64,000 nucleotides of DNA from Heyndrickxia oleronia (GTDB lineage Bacteria; Bacillota; Bacilli; Bacillales; Bacillaceae_C): the NCBI RefSeq assembly GCF_017809215.1, contig NZ_CP065424.1, positions 4,936,501 through 5,000,500 of the forward strand. Reading direction: 5' to 3'. Made by a program: the position numbers and the translations under genes. Below are positions 25,075 to 34,489 of this stretch, one piece after another. The notes beneath the pieces were generated by a model. It ran no database searches, was not told where the DNA came from, and saw only the letters and a program-made list of their open reading frames with translations. Position 1 is the first letter of the stretch. Each line of letters begins with the position of its first letter.

Positions 25075-26510
25075 CTAGGCTGTCTGGTCTTCGATCCAAT
25101 CCTGGGCTAAACCAATCAGTTTGGTCCATCTGGCAGGCATGTTAGGCAGTTGAAGCAACTCTGGTTGAAGGACCGGGACTTTCCCTTCCAGCGCTGAGTG
25201 TGGCCGTAAAAAGTTAAAATAAGCCACAAACAGTGTCACATAGGAGACGGAACCTTGTTCGGATCCAAAACCGTACGTTTGACGATAGTTGCCTTTGAAG
25301 GTCCTGTTCAGCCGTTCGATGATCTGTTTCAACGGCCGGTATTCAGCCGATACTGGATCTTCGTTCGTAAGGCCGATGACTTGCTTGATGTCGAATGATA
25401 TTCCATGTTGGGCGAAGAATTGCTGGGCCAGTAGATAAATCGGATTACCATCAACTACGATGGTCAAGTCCTCCGGGACTTCCTTGAACTTCGTCAAGAC
25501 TTCATCAATGGCCAGAATCGCTGCTTGTGTATCCCGATTCCGGGATACGGGATAGGCCAGAATGATCTTTTTCACCGCATCGAAGAAGAAGAACAGATAG
25601 CGCCAGCGGCCACCCACCCGGATATACGTCTCATCGCCGCAGAACTGGTCGGAAAGCTCATAAGGATAATGGTCCACATACGGCTTGAGAAGCAAGGCCA
25701 CACTGTTCTCATAATTCAGGATGCTTTGGTGGGAGATATCCACACCATGAACATCCTTCATTAAGGCAGCTGTCTTTCGGGCGGACAGTCCATAATTCAC
25801 ATGGTAAGTCAGGATGAGTCCCAGGGTGTGGGGCGACACATACAGTCTAGATAAATCCACTTTTGGCTTCTTGGGTGACTCCTGGAAAGTGGCTTGTACT
25901 CAATGTGAAATTGGCGAAATAGGTATCGCATCTTGAAATCCTGGGGGTTCTTCTTGAATCGTTTTCTATCTTTGGACGAAAGTCCATTTAGGTTCCGCTG
26001 GTAGAAGGAACACGCATTATTCTTGCACTTGTAGATATCAAAGTCTTTCCGTTCCTTCACTTTTTCAAGGGTCTTCAAGCAATGCGGGCATTTCAGGATG
26101 GCTTCCTTGGCATACTGGTTTTTCTGATTGAACAGACACGCACACACCTTACATTGGTACTGTCCGTTTCCTCCATTATTGGCATAAAGGTAATCTGCTG
26201 GAGCACCACACTTTGGGCAGGAAATGTTGGATGGTACGGATGTTTTGGAATTGGCATGACGTCTGACAGGCTTTAGTGTCTTACCTTTTTCTTCGGAGTA
26301 CTCTTTCATTAGGGTTTTATAATCCAGCTTTTGAAAAGTCTCGATAACAGGAAGTTCATCCACCTGGAGCTTTCGATAAGGCTGATTCACCGGCTGTTCT
26401 TTCGACTTATCAAACATGTTCTTGCCAATAAGCAGCGTAAGAAGAGTCCGGATTATTTGATCTTGGTACTTAATTAAAGTTAATAAATAGGTTATAATTT
26501 GAGGGTACAA
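25075..26510 (-). pseudogene. DDE transposase with zinc-ribbon N-terminus, frameshifted
   Basis: Two overlapping frames form one protein of about 480 residues. The first (26510 to about 25885; TTG start after AAGGAAG) has zinc-ribbon Cys pairs CPKCGAP, CKVCACLF and CPHC. The second carries the catalytic core related to IS240/IS6-type enzymes: Asp in GDETYIRV, Asp in VVDGNPIY, Glu in IIERLNRTFKGNY. The frames join in a -1 sense near 25875-25890; restoring one A in TCCAGGAG would give a continuous SKESPKKPK junction. No slippery heptamer is present, so a one-base deletion is more likely than programmed frameshifting. Confidence 0.85.
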
Positions 26511-26674
26511 CTTGTCACTTCCTTTCTGGGAATTGGGTGTGTGGTAACCTCAATTATCTCCAGAATTCAGGGGGTGGCAATTTTTTTGCTTAAAAAGCCC
26601 TCTATCATAGGATTTTATAACCTATTTCTTATAAAAGTTTTGACAATACGTTTTAAAGGCTGGGGGGAGAAGAA

Positions 26675-27730
26675 ATGAAAATATCAGCATTAATTAAAAG
26701 GATCTGCCGGCAAATGATACGAGATAAGCGTACATTAGCATTAATGATGATTGCACCTCTCATCATTCTTACACTTGTTCACTTTCTATTTACTAATGAT
26801 TCAACTAAAAAAATGACAATTGGTGTAACAAACATGGATCCTTCTTTCATCCAACAGCTTAAAAAGAATGACATCCAAATAAAAAAATATACATCACTAA
26901 ATGAGAAGACACTAATCAATGAGGATTTAGATGGCATGATTCAAATGGACCATAATCATGCTACCTTGCTGTTAAAAAACGCAGACCCATCATCAGCCAA
27001 AGCATTACAAATGAAAATTCAACAACTATTTACTTTAGAAATGAAGATGAAGCAGGCAAATGAAGTATCTAATGCTTCGTTACAGAGCCCGGATATAAAT
27101 ATTTCTTATGTATATGGAAATAAAAATACGAGCTTTTTTGATGTACTAAGTCCCATTCTCGTTGGATTCTTTGTCTTTTTCTTCGTTTTCCTTATTTCCG
27201 GAATTGCCCTTTTAAGGGAGCGAACAACAGGTACGTTAGAAAGATTAGTGGCAACACCTATCAAACGAAGTGAAATTGTCCTCGGTTATTTATTTGGCTA
27301 TGGCATCTTTGCTATTATTCAGACCGTTATTATTGTGTTGTATGCAACAAAAATTTTAGATATAACACTGATAGGCTCTATCTGGAATGTACTGCTGATA
27401 AATTTATTGTTAGCCCTTGTTGCATTATCATTAGGGACTTTACTATCTGCATTTGCCAATACAGAGTTTCAAATGATGCAATTTATTCCTGTTATTGTTA
27501 TTCCACAAGTATTTTTCGCAGGAATTTTACCGGTTGAAGGAATGGCTAATTGGCTCCAAGCAGTCGCAAAAATTATGCCTATGTATTACGGTGGAGATGC
27601 TTTACGAAGTATTATGTATATGGGAAAGGGCTTTAGTGATATACGTACAGATTTATTAATACTTTTTGGATTTGCTCTTCTCTTTGTCGTTTTAAACGTG
27701 TTTGCTTTAAAAAAGTATCGTAAAATATAA
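26675..27730 (+). CDS. ABC-2 family exporter permease
   Basis: 351 residues. One N-terminal membrane segment (about 22-42), an extracellular domain of about 120 residues, then five C-terminal membrane segments with the ABC-2 signature ERTTGTLERLVATPIKRSEI and a conserved MPMYYGGDALR near the end. This is the YhgE/DrrB-like layout of drug or lipid exporters. It is the natural partner of the ATPase at 24122, now separated from it by the insertion sequence. ATG follows GGGGGGAG. Confidence 0.87.
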   Translation: MKISALIKRICRQMIRDKRTLALMMIAPLIILTLVHFLFTNDSTKKMTIGVTNMDPSFIQQLKKNDIQIKKYTSLNEKTLINEDLDGMIQMDHNHATLLLKNADPSSAKALQMKIQQLFTLEMKMKQANEVSNASLQSPDINISYVYGNKNTSFFDVLSPILVGFFVFFFVFLISGIALLRERTTGTLERLVATPIKRSEIVLGYLFGYGIFAIIQTVIIVLYATKILDITLIGSIWNVLLINLLLALVALSLGTLLSAFANTEFQMMQFIPVIVIPQVFFAGILPVEGMANWLQAVAKIMPMYYGGDALRSIMYMGKGFSDIRTDLLILFGFALLFVVLNVFALKKYRKI

Positions 27731-27774
27731 AGGATGAGTATTTTCGACATGATCGAATAGATCGGAGTGGTTTC

Positions 27775-28434
27775 ATGCCTGAAAAAGAGGATATTTTTGA
27801 AATGCTTTTTGAAAACCAAGAAAACATGACAGAAAAACAAAAGAAAATTCTTGAAGCTGCGGTTGAAATTTTTTCTGAAAAAGGATATTCGGGTACTTCA
27901 ACTAGTGAAATTGCCAAAAAAGCCGGCGTAGCGGAGGGAACAATTTTTCGCCATTATAAGACAAAAAAAGATTTATTGCTATCGATTATTGCACCAACAA
28001 TGGCTAAATTTATGGCACCACTTTTTATTCGTGATTTTAACAAGGTCCTATTATCTGAACATCAAAGCCTGGAAGACTTTCTAAGAGCGGTCATCATTAA
28101 CAGAATGGAATATGCAAAAAAACATTTGCCATCCATAAAGATCCTCATACAGGAAATCCCTTTCCATGCTGAATTACGAGGACAATTTAAAGAACATGTC
28201 ATGAATAAAGTATATGAGCGTTTGAAAGTTATTGTGGATGCCTATCAAAAGAAAGGAGAAATGATACAGTTACCGCCACCATCGGCCATTAGATTGATTG
28301 CATCATCTATCCTCGGATTTGTGATCGGACGATATTTAATGTTTCCCGAAGCAGACTGGGATGATGAACTAGAAGTTGAAAGAACGATTCAGTTTATTTT
28401 ACATGGTTTGTCGGTCAAGCAAGAGGAGTGTTAG
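27775..28434 (+). CDS. TetR/AcrR-family transcriptional regulator
   Basis: 219 residues. After a 17-residue extension the HTH domain runs ILEAAVEIFSEKGYSGTSTS to GTIFRHYKTKKDLL, followed by a helical ligand-binding domain of the type found beside ABC exporters (TetR_C_11-like). It is expected to bind the twin TGAGT-N4-ACTCA operators at 24.0-24.1 kb and repress the ATPase-permease-regulator operon. Start ATG at 27775 follows GATCGGAGTGG. Confidence 0.9.
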   Translation: MPEKEDIFEMLFENQENMTEKQKKILEAAVEIFSEKGYSGTSTSEIAKKAGVAEGTIFRHYKTKKDLLLSIIAPTMAKFMAPLFIRDFNKVLLSEHQSLEDFLRAVIINRMEYAKKHLPSIKILIQEIPFHAELRGQFKEHVMNKVYERLKVIVDAYQKKGEMIQLPPPSAIRLIASSILGFVIGRYLMFPEADWDDELEVERTIQFILHGLSVKQEEC

Positions 28435-28444
28435 TACACTCCTC
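28423..28444 (+). terminator. Terminator of the ABC-TetR operon
   Basis: GAGGAGTGT / ACACTCCTC with a 4-nt loop, then CTCTTTATTT. The TetR gene's stop codon lies in the loop. Confidence 0.8.
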
Positions 28445-28448
28445 CTCT

Positions 28449-29315
28449 TTATTTCAACACATTCAATGCTTGATATATAGCCCTGCCCACTCCATCTTCA
28501 TTGTTCGATGTCGTATGATTTGGAATGATGTTTTTTATTTCCTGCTCAGCATTCCCCATTGCAACAGGATGTCCCACCTTTTGCAGCATAGATAAATCGT
28601 TAAAGTTATCTCCCATTGCCATCGTTTCCTCTAAGGTAATCCCTTTTTCTTTTACAAATGCTTCGAGTGCTATCCCTTTCTGTGCATGAATATCATTAAT
28701 TTCCAGGTTATCTTGTGCCGAAGATGTTACTTTAATCTTTTCGATTCGTTTTAATGATTCACTCGCTTTTTCTAGAAGCTCATGATCCTTTGAAAAAACA
28801 ATAATTTTATAAATGATATATTCAGGGTCAGAGAATATCACTCCATAGTCCTGAATCGATTGGATGAAGCCTCCAGCAAAGTGTTCCTCAACAGTTGAAC
28901 GAATTTCGTTTATATCTTTTTCCGGATTCGCCGTTTTGTATATATCCACGATTACACTTATACTTCGTTCATAATCCTCTGTAAACTTCCCTTTATTTGT
29001 ATATATTTCGAAATAGATGCCTATTTGATTAAGAGCCTTCCCAATCTCTTGGGCAACCTCTCCATCAATCCCAGCTGTTTGCGTAATTTCCCCATGTTCA
29101 TTTCTGATTTCAGCACCATTAACTGCAATAATTGGGCATTTAATGCCTGATTCCTCTAATATATAATGGGCTTCCTCATAGGATCGACCAGTAGCAATGA
29201 TCACTTCAATCCCTTGTTGTTTAGCATATGAAATAGCTTCACGATTGAGCTGGCTAATTTCTTGATTTGAATTTAATAGTGTACCATCCATGTCGGATGC
29301 AATACATCGGATCAT
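28449..29315 (-). CDS. Cof-type HAD-superfamily phosphatase
   Basis: 288 residues from the ATG at 29315 (AAGGAAG eight nt upstream; an ATG at 29357 lacks a ribosome site). HAD motif I is ASDMDGTLLNS, motif II a Thr/Ser in VIIATGR, and motifs III/IV the Lys region and MGDNFNDLSML. A large C2B cap (about residues 80-200) marks the Cof/YxeH group, which dephosphorylate sugar phosphates or flavin precursors. Substrate not predictable. Monocistronic, converging on the TetR gene. Confidence 0.87.
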   Translation of the reverse strand: MIRCIASDMDGTLLNSNQEISQLNREAISYAKQQGIEVIIATGRSYEEAHYILEESGIKCPIIAVNGAEIRNEHGEITQTAGIDGEVAQEIGKALNQIGIYFEIYTNKGKFTEDYERSISVIVDIYKTANPEKDINEIRSTVEEHFAGGFIQSIQDYGVIFSDPEYIIYKIIVFSKDHELLEKASESLKRIEKIKVTSSAQDNLEINDIHAQKGIALEAFVKEKGITLEETMAMGDNFNDLSMLQKVGHPVAMGNAEQEIKNIIPNHTTSNNEDGVGRAIYQALNVLK

Positions 29316-29526
29316 AAAGATATCTTCCTTTCTATCCGAATTCTCATGTATTTCCATATTGTATCATTGCTTACAATTCCATTCAAATAAATGATTTGCA
29401 TGGAATTAAGAAGGAAATCCCACATATTGGGTAGAATATTTAGAAAATATAAAAATATCATTTCGAGTGAGGTGACTCATAAATACCTAACTAGATCTTA
29501 TTTTATCAAAGGGAGGAATGACTAGA

Positions 29527-30852
29527 TTGAAGGGAATCATTAACTTTTCCAATCATATTATGCAACGCTATTTACCTGATCCCTATTTATTTGTTGTCCT
29601 ACTAACCTTTGTCGTGTTTATTTTAGGACTCATTTTTACAGGTAGTTCCCCGATTGAGATGGTACAATTTTGGGGAGAGGGTTTTTGGGAATTGCTCGAT
29701 TTTTCAATGCAAATGGTTTTGGTCCTTGTAACTGGTCATGTTTTAGCAAGTAGTCCATTATTTAAAAAAATATTAGGTGGGCTAGCAACCACTGCAAAAT
29801 CACCGGGGTCAGCTATTATTATTGTCACCGTCGTCTCAATCATTGCCAGTTGGATTAATTGGGGATTTGGTTTAGTCATTGGAGCACTATTTGCTAAAGA
29901 GCTAGCTAAACGAGTTAAAGATGTAGATTATCGCCTCTTAATTGCAAGCGCTTACTCCGGTTTCCTTGTGTGGCATGGTGGTATTTCTGGATCGATACCA
30001 TTATCAATCGCAACGGACAAACATCCTTTTGAAAGCCAAATGGGGATTATATCTACAAGTGAAACTATTTTTTCTACGTATAATATCGCTATTGTTCTTG
30101 CCCTTTTTATTATTCTACCATTATTAAATCGCTTTATGATGCCGTCTAAAGACAAAACGATTACCGTTGACCCAGCCATTCTTGATGATGCAACAAGTAT
30201 GCATGCAGCTTCTATTGAGAAAGATAGCATAACTCCGGCTACTAGATTAGAAAATAGTTTTATTGTTTCTCTTATTATAGGAATTTTAGGTTTAATCTTC
30301 ATTAGTTATTACATTATTACCCATGGATTTCAATTAAATTTAAATATTGTTAACTTTACTTTTTTATTTCTAGGGATACTCTGTCATTGGACACCAAAGC
30401 GCTTTTTGGATGCCGTTGCAAACGCGGTTAAAGGAGCAGCTGGAATCATCATTCAATTCCCTTTTTATGCAGGGATAATGGGAATGATGACAGCTTCTGG
30501 TCTTGCAGCAGTTATGTCAGAAGCATTTGTATCCATTTCCAATGATTTTACATTCTATTGCTTTGCTTTTCTTAGTGGTGGTTTGGTAAATTTCTTTGTT
30601 CCTTCTGGAGGAGGACAATGGGCGGTTCAAGCCCCTATTATGTTGGATGCTGCTCAATCAATGGGAGCTTCATTGTCTAAAACAGCAATGGCGATTGCAT
30701 GGGGGGATGCATGGACCAATATGATTCAACCATTCTGGGCATTGCCAGCACTTGCTATTGCTGGATTAAAAGCAAAGGATATTATGGGGTTCTGTGTCAT
30801 TATTCTAATCGTAAGTGGAGTGATTATTAGTTTAGGAATGTTATTTTTATAA
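29527..30852 (+). CDS. atoE: AtoE-type short-chain fatty acid transporter
   Basis: About 441 residues with some 11-12 membrane segments. Family features are the N-terminal YLPDPYLFVVLLTF, WINWGFGLVIGALFAKE, WHGGISGSIPL and the C-terminal FFVPSGGGQWAVQAP with GDAWTNMIQPFWALP. It should import short-chain fatty acids such as acetoacetate or butyrate by proton symport. TTG at 29527 sits 10 nt after GGGAGG, while the ATG at 29518 almost touches that site; homologues also favour the shorter form. No ato CoA-transferase genes lie beside it. Confidence 0.87.
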   Translation: MKGIINFSNHIMQRYLPDPYLFVVLLTFVVFILGLIFTGSSPIEMVQFWGEGFWELLDFSMQMVLVLVTGHVLASSPLFKKILGGLATTAKSPGSAIIIVTVVSIIASWINWGFGLVIGALFAKELAKRVKDVDYRLLIASAYSGFLVWHGGISGSIPLSIATDKHPFESQMGIISTSETIFSTYNIAIVLALFIILPLLNRFMMPSKDKTITVDPAILDDATSMHAASIEKDSITPATRLENSFIVSLIIGILGLIFISYYIITHGFQLNLNIVNFTFLFLGILCHWTPKRFLDAVANAVKGAAGIIIQFPFYAGIMGMMTASGLAAVMSEAFVSISNDFTFYCFAFLSGGLVNFFVPSGGGQWAVQAPIMLDAAQSMGASLSKTAMAIAWGDAWTNMIQPFWALPALAIAGLKAKDIMGFCVIILIVSGVIISLGMLFL

Positions 30853-30856
30853 ATGC

Positions 30857-30907
30857 TAAAAAAAGTGATGTCTGAGGAAAATTTCATTCAGACATCCACT
30901 TTTTATT
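30857..30907. terminator. Bidirectional terminator between atoE and recQ
   Basis: AAAAAGTG-ATGTCTGA pairs with TCAGACAT-C-CACTTTTT around a 12-nt loop. U-tracts occur on both strands. It ends at the recQ stop codon. Confidence 0.85.
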
Positions 30908-33030
30908 CATTTACTCTTTTGTAAATAAGCTCTAATCATAAAAAAGCTAATTTCGTCTGGTAATAATTCTTTAATAGGAGTTAACCTTTCTGAGTTAGCT
31001 TCTTTCACTGCCTCTGCAATTAGCGGTTCAAACTGTGTAGGAATAAATTGTTCCCAATCAATGGACAATCCTTCATCTGCACATTTCATTACATGCCCTT
31101 CAATCGTTCTTTCAGTCATTTGTCTTTGGGCAGCAATTTGCTCTAGCGACATTCCCTTCTTAAGGAAAGAATAGGTAGCATGATGACTCTTTTCCTTTTC
31201 TTCCTGTGGCTTCAATTCATTACTATTGACGGAACTATGATTTTGTCCTAAATCAATATGATTTTGTTCACAATAGGAAAGAATGGTTGAAAGGACAGAT
31301 TCCCCATACATCTCAAGCTTTCTTTCTCCTACACCCTTTATTTGTAATAATGCACTTGGAGTTGTAGGTAATTTTGCACTCATTTCTTTTAATGCTTGGT
31401 CTGAAAAAATAATATATGGAGGTACCTTCTCTTGTTCAGCAATTTCCCTCCGCAGCATTCTCAATTGCTCAAATAGTTGATTATCCTCAATTATTTGTTT
31501 CACCTTTATTTTTTCTTTTCTTAGTACCTTTATCTCCCCACGAAGAACATCAACGGCTAAGTTAGTTAGCATTAGAACAGGATACTGACCATCAGTTGGG
31601 CGTAAATAACCTTCTGCTGTTAAATAATCAATCAACTCATTCACATCTTTTTGAGTTCGATCTCTCATAATTCCATAAGTGGTTAATTGGTTAAAACCAA
31701 AGCTAATAATCTTTTTGTCTGCTGATCCTGTAAGGACTTTCGTAACAAAGGTTTTGCCAAATTTTTCATTCATTCTTTTTATACAGGATAATACCATCTG
31801 TGCTTCCTTCGTTATATCCACTTGGGATCGATCATCTGTACAGTTGCCACATTTTTGACATTCCCCTGCATTTTCCTCACCAAAATAATCTAAGATATAT
31901 TGTTGAAAACATGATTCCGTATGACAGTAACTAACCATCTTCCGAAGCTTTGCATACTCATATTCCTTGCGTTCCCCTTCCATTTCAGACTGATCAATTA
32001 GAAACTTTTGAATATGAACATCTTGAGGAGCAAACATTAATATGCATTCACTCTCTACCCCGTCACGACCAGCACGCCCTGCCTCCTGATAGTAAGCTTC
32101 CATATTTCTCGGAATATGATAATGGATCACATATCGTACATTCGATTTATTGATTCCCATACCAAATGCACTTGTTGCAACCATGATACTTATATTATCG
32201 TAAAGAAATTGTTCTTGATATTCATTCCGCTGGTTTTCCGTCATTCCAGCATGATATTTACCAATAGATATTCCCTTTTTCTTTAGTTGAAGATAGATTC
32301 GTTCTACCTCTTTTCTAGTCGCAGCATAGATGATCCCAGCTTGTCCGCTGTTTTTCCTAATATACTCCTCGATAAAAACATCACGATCCTGTCCCTTAAC
32401 AACTTTAAATAGTAAATTCTCTCTCCCAAAACCTGTAAGAACGACATGATTTAAAGGGATATCGAGTAACTCACAAATATCCTCCTTAACATTTGGTGTT
32501 GCTGTAGCTGTTAAAGCCAAAATAACAGGCTTTGGTTGAATCCCATTAATAAACTTTTTAATTGAGAGATAGCTAGGACGGAAATCATGACCCCACTGAG
32601 AAATACAATGTGCTTCATCTATAGCTATTAATGACACATTCATTTTCTTGATTAATTCAACAAAGGAAGGTGCTTCTAACCTTTCAGGAGCCAAGTACAG
32701 TAATTTATACTTACCTGCTTCAATCGCCTGTATCCGTTCATACATTTCACTTCCACTAATCGAACTATTAATAAATGTTGCTGGTATACCCGCATTATTT
32801 AATGCATCTACCTGATCTTTCATCAATGAAATTAGCGGAGAAATAACAATCGTAATTCCTGGTAACATGAGAGCTGGAACCTGATAGCAAATTGACTTTC
32901 CTCCGCCGGTGGGCATGATTGCAACAGTATCTTTCCCTGAAAGTACCTGTTCGATAATTGTACTTTGTCCATTTCGAAATTCATCATATCCATAATAGGT
33001 CTGAAGAATTTCCTTCGCATGATTAAGCAA
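30907..33030 (-). CDS. recQ: ATP-dependent DNA helicase RecQ
   Basis: 707 residues. Helicase core with Walker A MPTGGGKSICYQ, DEAH box IDEAHCISQWGHDFR and motif VI YQEAGRAGRDG. It continues with the RecQ zinc-binding domain (CQKCGNC and an upstream Cys), winged-helix RQC, HRDC (about 520-590) and a C-terminal HTH_40 domain, the full-length RecQ layout. It unwinds recombination and fork intermediates. The start is TTG at 33030 with AAAGGAGG nine nt upstream. A second, shorter RecS-type protein usual in Bacillus is not in this window. Confidence 0.93.
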   Translation of the reverse strand: MLNHAKEILQTYYGYDEFRNGQSTIIEQVLSGKDTVAIMPTGGGKSICYQVPALMLPGITIVISPLISLMKDQVDALNNAGIPATFINSSISGSEMYERIQAIEAGKYKLLYLAPERLEAPSFVELIKKMNVSLIAIDEAHCISQWGHDFRPSYLSIKKFINGIQPKPVILALTATATPNVKEDICELLDIPLNHVVLTGFGRENLLFKVVKGQDRDVFIEEYIRKNSGQAGIIYAATRKEVERIYLQLKKKGISIGKYHAGMTENQRNEYQEQFLYDNISIMVATSAFGMGINKSNVRYVIHYHIPRNMEAYYQEAGRAGRDGVESECILMFAPQDVHIQKFLIDQSEMEGERKEYEYAKLRKMVSYCHTESCFQQYILDYFGEENAGECQKCGNCTDDRSQVDITKEAQMVLSCIKRMNEKFGKTFVTKVLTGSADKKIISFGFNQLTTYGIMRDRTQKDVNELIDYLTAEGYLRPTDGQYPVLMLTNLAVDVLRGEIKVLRKEKIKVKQIIEDNQLFEQLRMLRREIAEQEKVPPYIIFSDQALKEMSAKLPTTPSALLQIKGVGERKLEMYGESVLSTILSYCEQNHIDLGQNHSSVNSNELKPQEEKEKSHHATYSFLKKGMSLEQIAAQRQMTERTIEGHVMKCADEGLSIDWEQFIPTQFEPLIAEAVKEANSERLTPIKELLPDEISFFMIRAYLQKSK

Positions 33031-33039
33031 AATAAAACC

Positions 33040-33209
33040 TCCTTTTCATCATTACTTTATTTTTATTGGAATATTTATTAGAGGAATAAAAAACGAAGTA
33101 GAGATTTGCGGTAATGTTGATAGGCTATAAAGGAACATTATCTTTAGGACTTTCCACTATTTTAGCATAAAAAGCTAACCAGAATGTATGTAAGATACAT
33201 GCTAAACGA
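33040..33209. other. recQ-tdh intergenic region
   Basis: About 210 nt between recQ and tdh, both on the minus strand. Besides the tdh terminator it contains the inverted repeat ATGTAT-GTAAG-ATACAT (around 33185-33201). A promoter for recQ is expected here but none stands out. Confidence 0.3.
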
Positions 33210-33238
33210 TGAAAAAAGAAGAGAACGGTTTTCACCGT
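33210..33238 (-). terminator. tdh terminator
   Basis: Minus strand: ACGGT-GAAA-ACCGT followed by TCTCTTCTTTTTTC, 7 nt past the tdh stop. Confidence 0.75.
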
Positions 33239-33244
33239 CCCCGA

Positions 33245-34192
33245 TTATTTTAATTTAATTTTTAGCTTGTCTAACATATCTATAGTCATTTTTTCAAGAT
33301 TATAATCCGCTTTAAAACCCCATTCTTCCTTAGCAGCGGACGCATCAATAGAATTTGGCCAACTATCTGCAATTGCTTGTCTTGCAGGATCTACTTGATA
33401 GCTCATTTCAAAATGAGGTATATGCTTTTTAATTTCTGTAGCGATTTCCTCCGGAGCAAAGCTCATTGCCGTAATATTAAAGGCATTTCTATGTTTTAAT
33501 TTACTTGGATCTGCTTCCATTAAATCAATAATCGCTTGTAAGGCATCCGGCATATACATCATGTCCATGTATGTACCTTTATCAATATAAGAAGTATAAC
33601 TCTGATTTTTGATCGCCTCATAATAGATTTCAACGGCATAGTCAGTTGTTCCGCCGCCTGGTTCCGCTACATAAGAGATTAGCCCAGGAAAACGTACACC
33701 TCTTGTATCCACCCCAAATTTAGTATAGTAGTAATCACATAGAAGTTCGCCTGAAACCTTATTTACTCCATACATGGTCGTTGGTCGTTGAATGGTATCC
33801 TGTGGTGTTTGATCCTTTGGTGTAGTTGGACCAAAGGCACCAATAGAGCTTGGAGTGAAAAACTGACAATTTAGTTCTCTAGCTGTTTCGAGTGCATTCA
33901 CCAAACCACCCATATTTAAATTCCATGCTAATAATGGCTTCTTTTCTGCAGTTGCTGATAAGAGAGCGGCTAAATGGACAATCGTATCCACTTCATATTT
34001 CTTTGCTAGTTCATACATCTTTGCTCCATCTGTTACATCAAGTATTTCAAAAGGACCTGATGTTACAACCTCACTGCCATTATCCCTTATATCTGTAGCA
34101 ATGACATGGTCTGAACCATATATACCTCTCATTTTTGTTACTAACTCACTGCCGATTTGTCCTAATGAACCGGTCACAAGTATCTTTTTCAC
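33245..34192 (-). CDS. tdh: L-threonine 3-dehydrogenase, short-chain (epimerase-fold) type
   Basis: 315 residues with Rossmann GSLGQIGSEL at the N-terminus and catalytic Ser/Tyr-x3-Lys in PSSIGAFGP and MYGVNKVSGE. The segment FPGLISYVAEPGGGTTDYAVEIY is typical of the SDR-type threonine dehydrogenases, as opposed to the zinc MDR-type Tdh of B. subtilis. It oxidises threonine to 2-amino-3-oxobutyrate, the substrate of Kbl, whose gene lies just upstream on the same strand. GTG start at 34192 after AGGAGG. The 297-nt gap to kbl contains a dispersed repeat. Confidence 0.87.
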   Translation of the reverse strand: MKKILVTGSLGQIGSELVTKMRGIYGSDHVIATDIRDNGSEVVTSGPFEILDVTDGAKMYELAKKYEVDTIVHLAALLSATAEKKPLLAWNLNMGGLVNALETARELNCQFFTPSSIGAFGPTTPKDQTPQDTIQRPTTMYGVNKVSGELLCDYYYTKFGVDTRGVRFPGLISYVAEPGGGTTDYAVEIYYEAIKNQSYTSYIDKGTYMDMMYMPDALQAIIDLMEADPSKLKHRNAFNITAMSFAPEEIATEIKKHIPHFEMSYQVDPARQAIADSWPNSIDASAAKEEWGFKADYNLEKMTIDMLDKLKIKLK

Positions 34193-34264
34193 ACGAATTC
34201 CTCCTGTAAATGCTGCCCATTCTAGTTGATAAATCCTGTGAGCTGTTTTCTAATGTTTTTCAAA

Positions 34265-34468
34265 GGCTTTTTTCTCAGTCATTGTTGCTATTAAAGTAAA
34301 GCTTTAAATAATAACTATCGGTTGAAGAGGGCCACACCTTTTATTTCACAGAGAAAAGAGCCGCAAACTTCATTAGACCGCTGAATCCTATATTAGGTGT
34401 AAAAGCCGGTTGTTTGGCTTTTACAGAAACAACAAACTAGACGATAACACCCTTTTCAAAAAACAGCT
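34265..34468 (+). repeat. Dispersed MITE-like repeat, copy C
   Basis: Begins GGCTTTTTTCTCAGTCATTG, then GCTATTAAAGTAAAGC, ATCGGTTGAAGAGGGCCACA, CAGAGAAAAGAGCCGCAA, ACCGCTGAATCC and TTAGGTGTAAAAGCC, and ends TTCAAAAAACAGCT. It contains an extra internal hairpin, AAAAGCC...GGCTTTT. At about 204 bp it is the longest copy, and it separates kbl from tdh. Confidence 0.75.
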
Positions 34469-34489
34469 CATTTATAGAAATTAATACAC

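Larger units (their letters stand above)
24824..26574. mobile_element. Insertion sequence with DDE transposase (inactivated)
   Basis: Inserted in the last codons of the ABC ATPase gene, apparently at a run of Gs (AAAGG left, GGGGG right). The element is visibly richer in GC than its surroundings. It carries one frameshifted transposase gene on the minus strand and a long inverted repeat near its left end. The exact ends are uncertain by a few bases: left GGTAGTGTCAAAAGTTC, right near CCAGAATTCA. No clear terminal inverted repeat could be matched by eye. Confidence 0.8.

Noticed and set aside
25525..25764. Plus-strand frame of 79 codons over the transposase
   Set aside because: It lies antisense within the conserved DDE core, has no ribosome site and is explained as a shadow of the transposase.
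25809..25900. Programmed -1 frameshift for the transposase
   Set aside because: The two frames join in the -1 sense, but there is no X-XXY-YYZ slippery heptamer in the overlap. Adding one A at TCCAGGAG gives a continuous plausible protein, so a deletion is the simpler reading.
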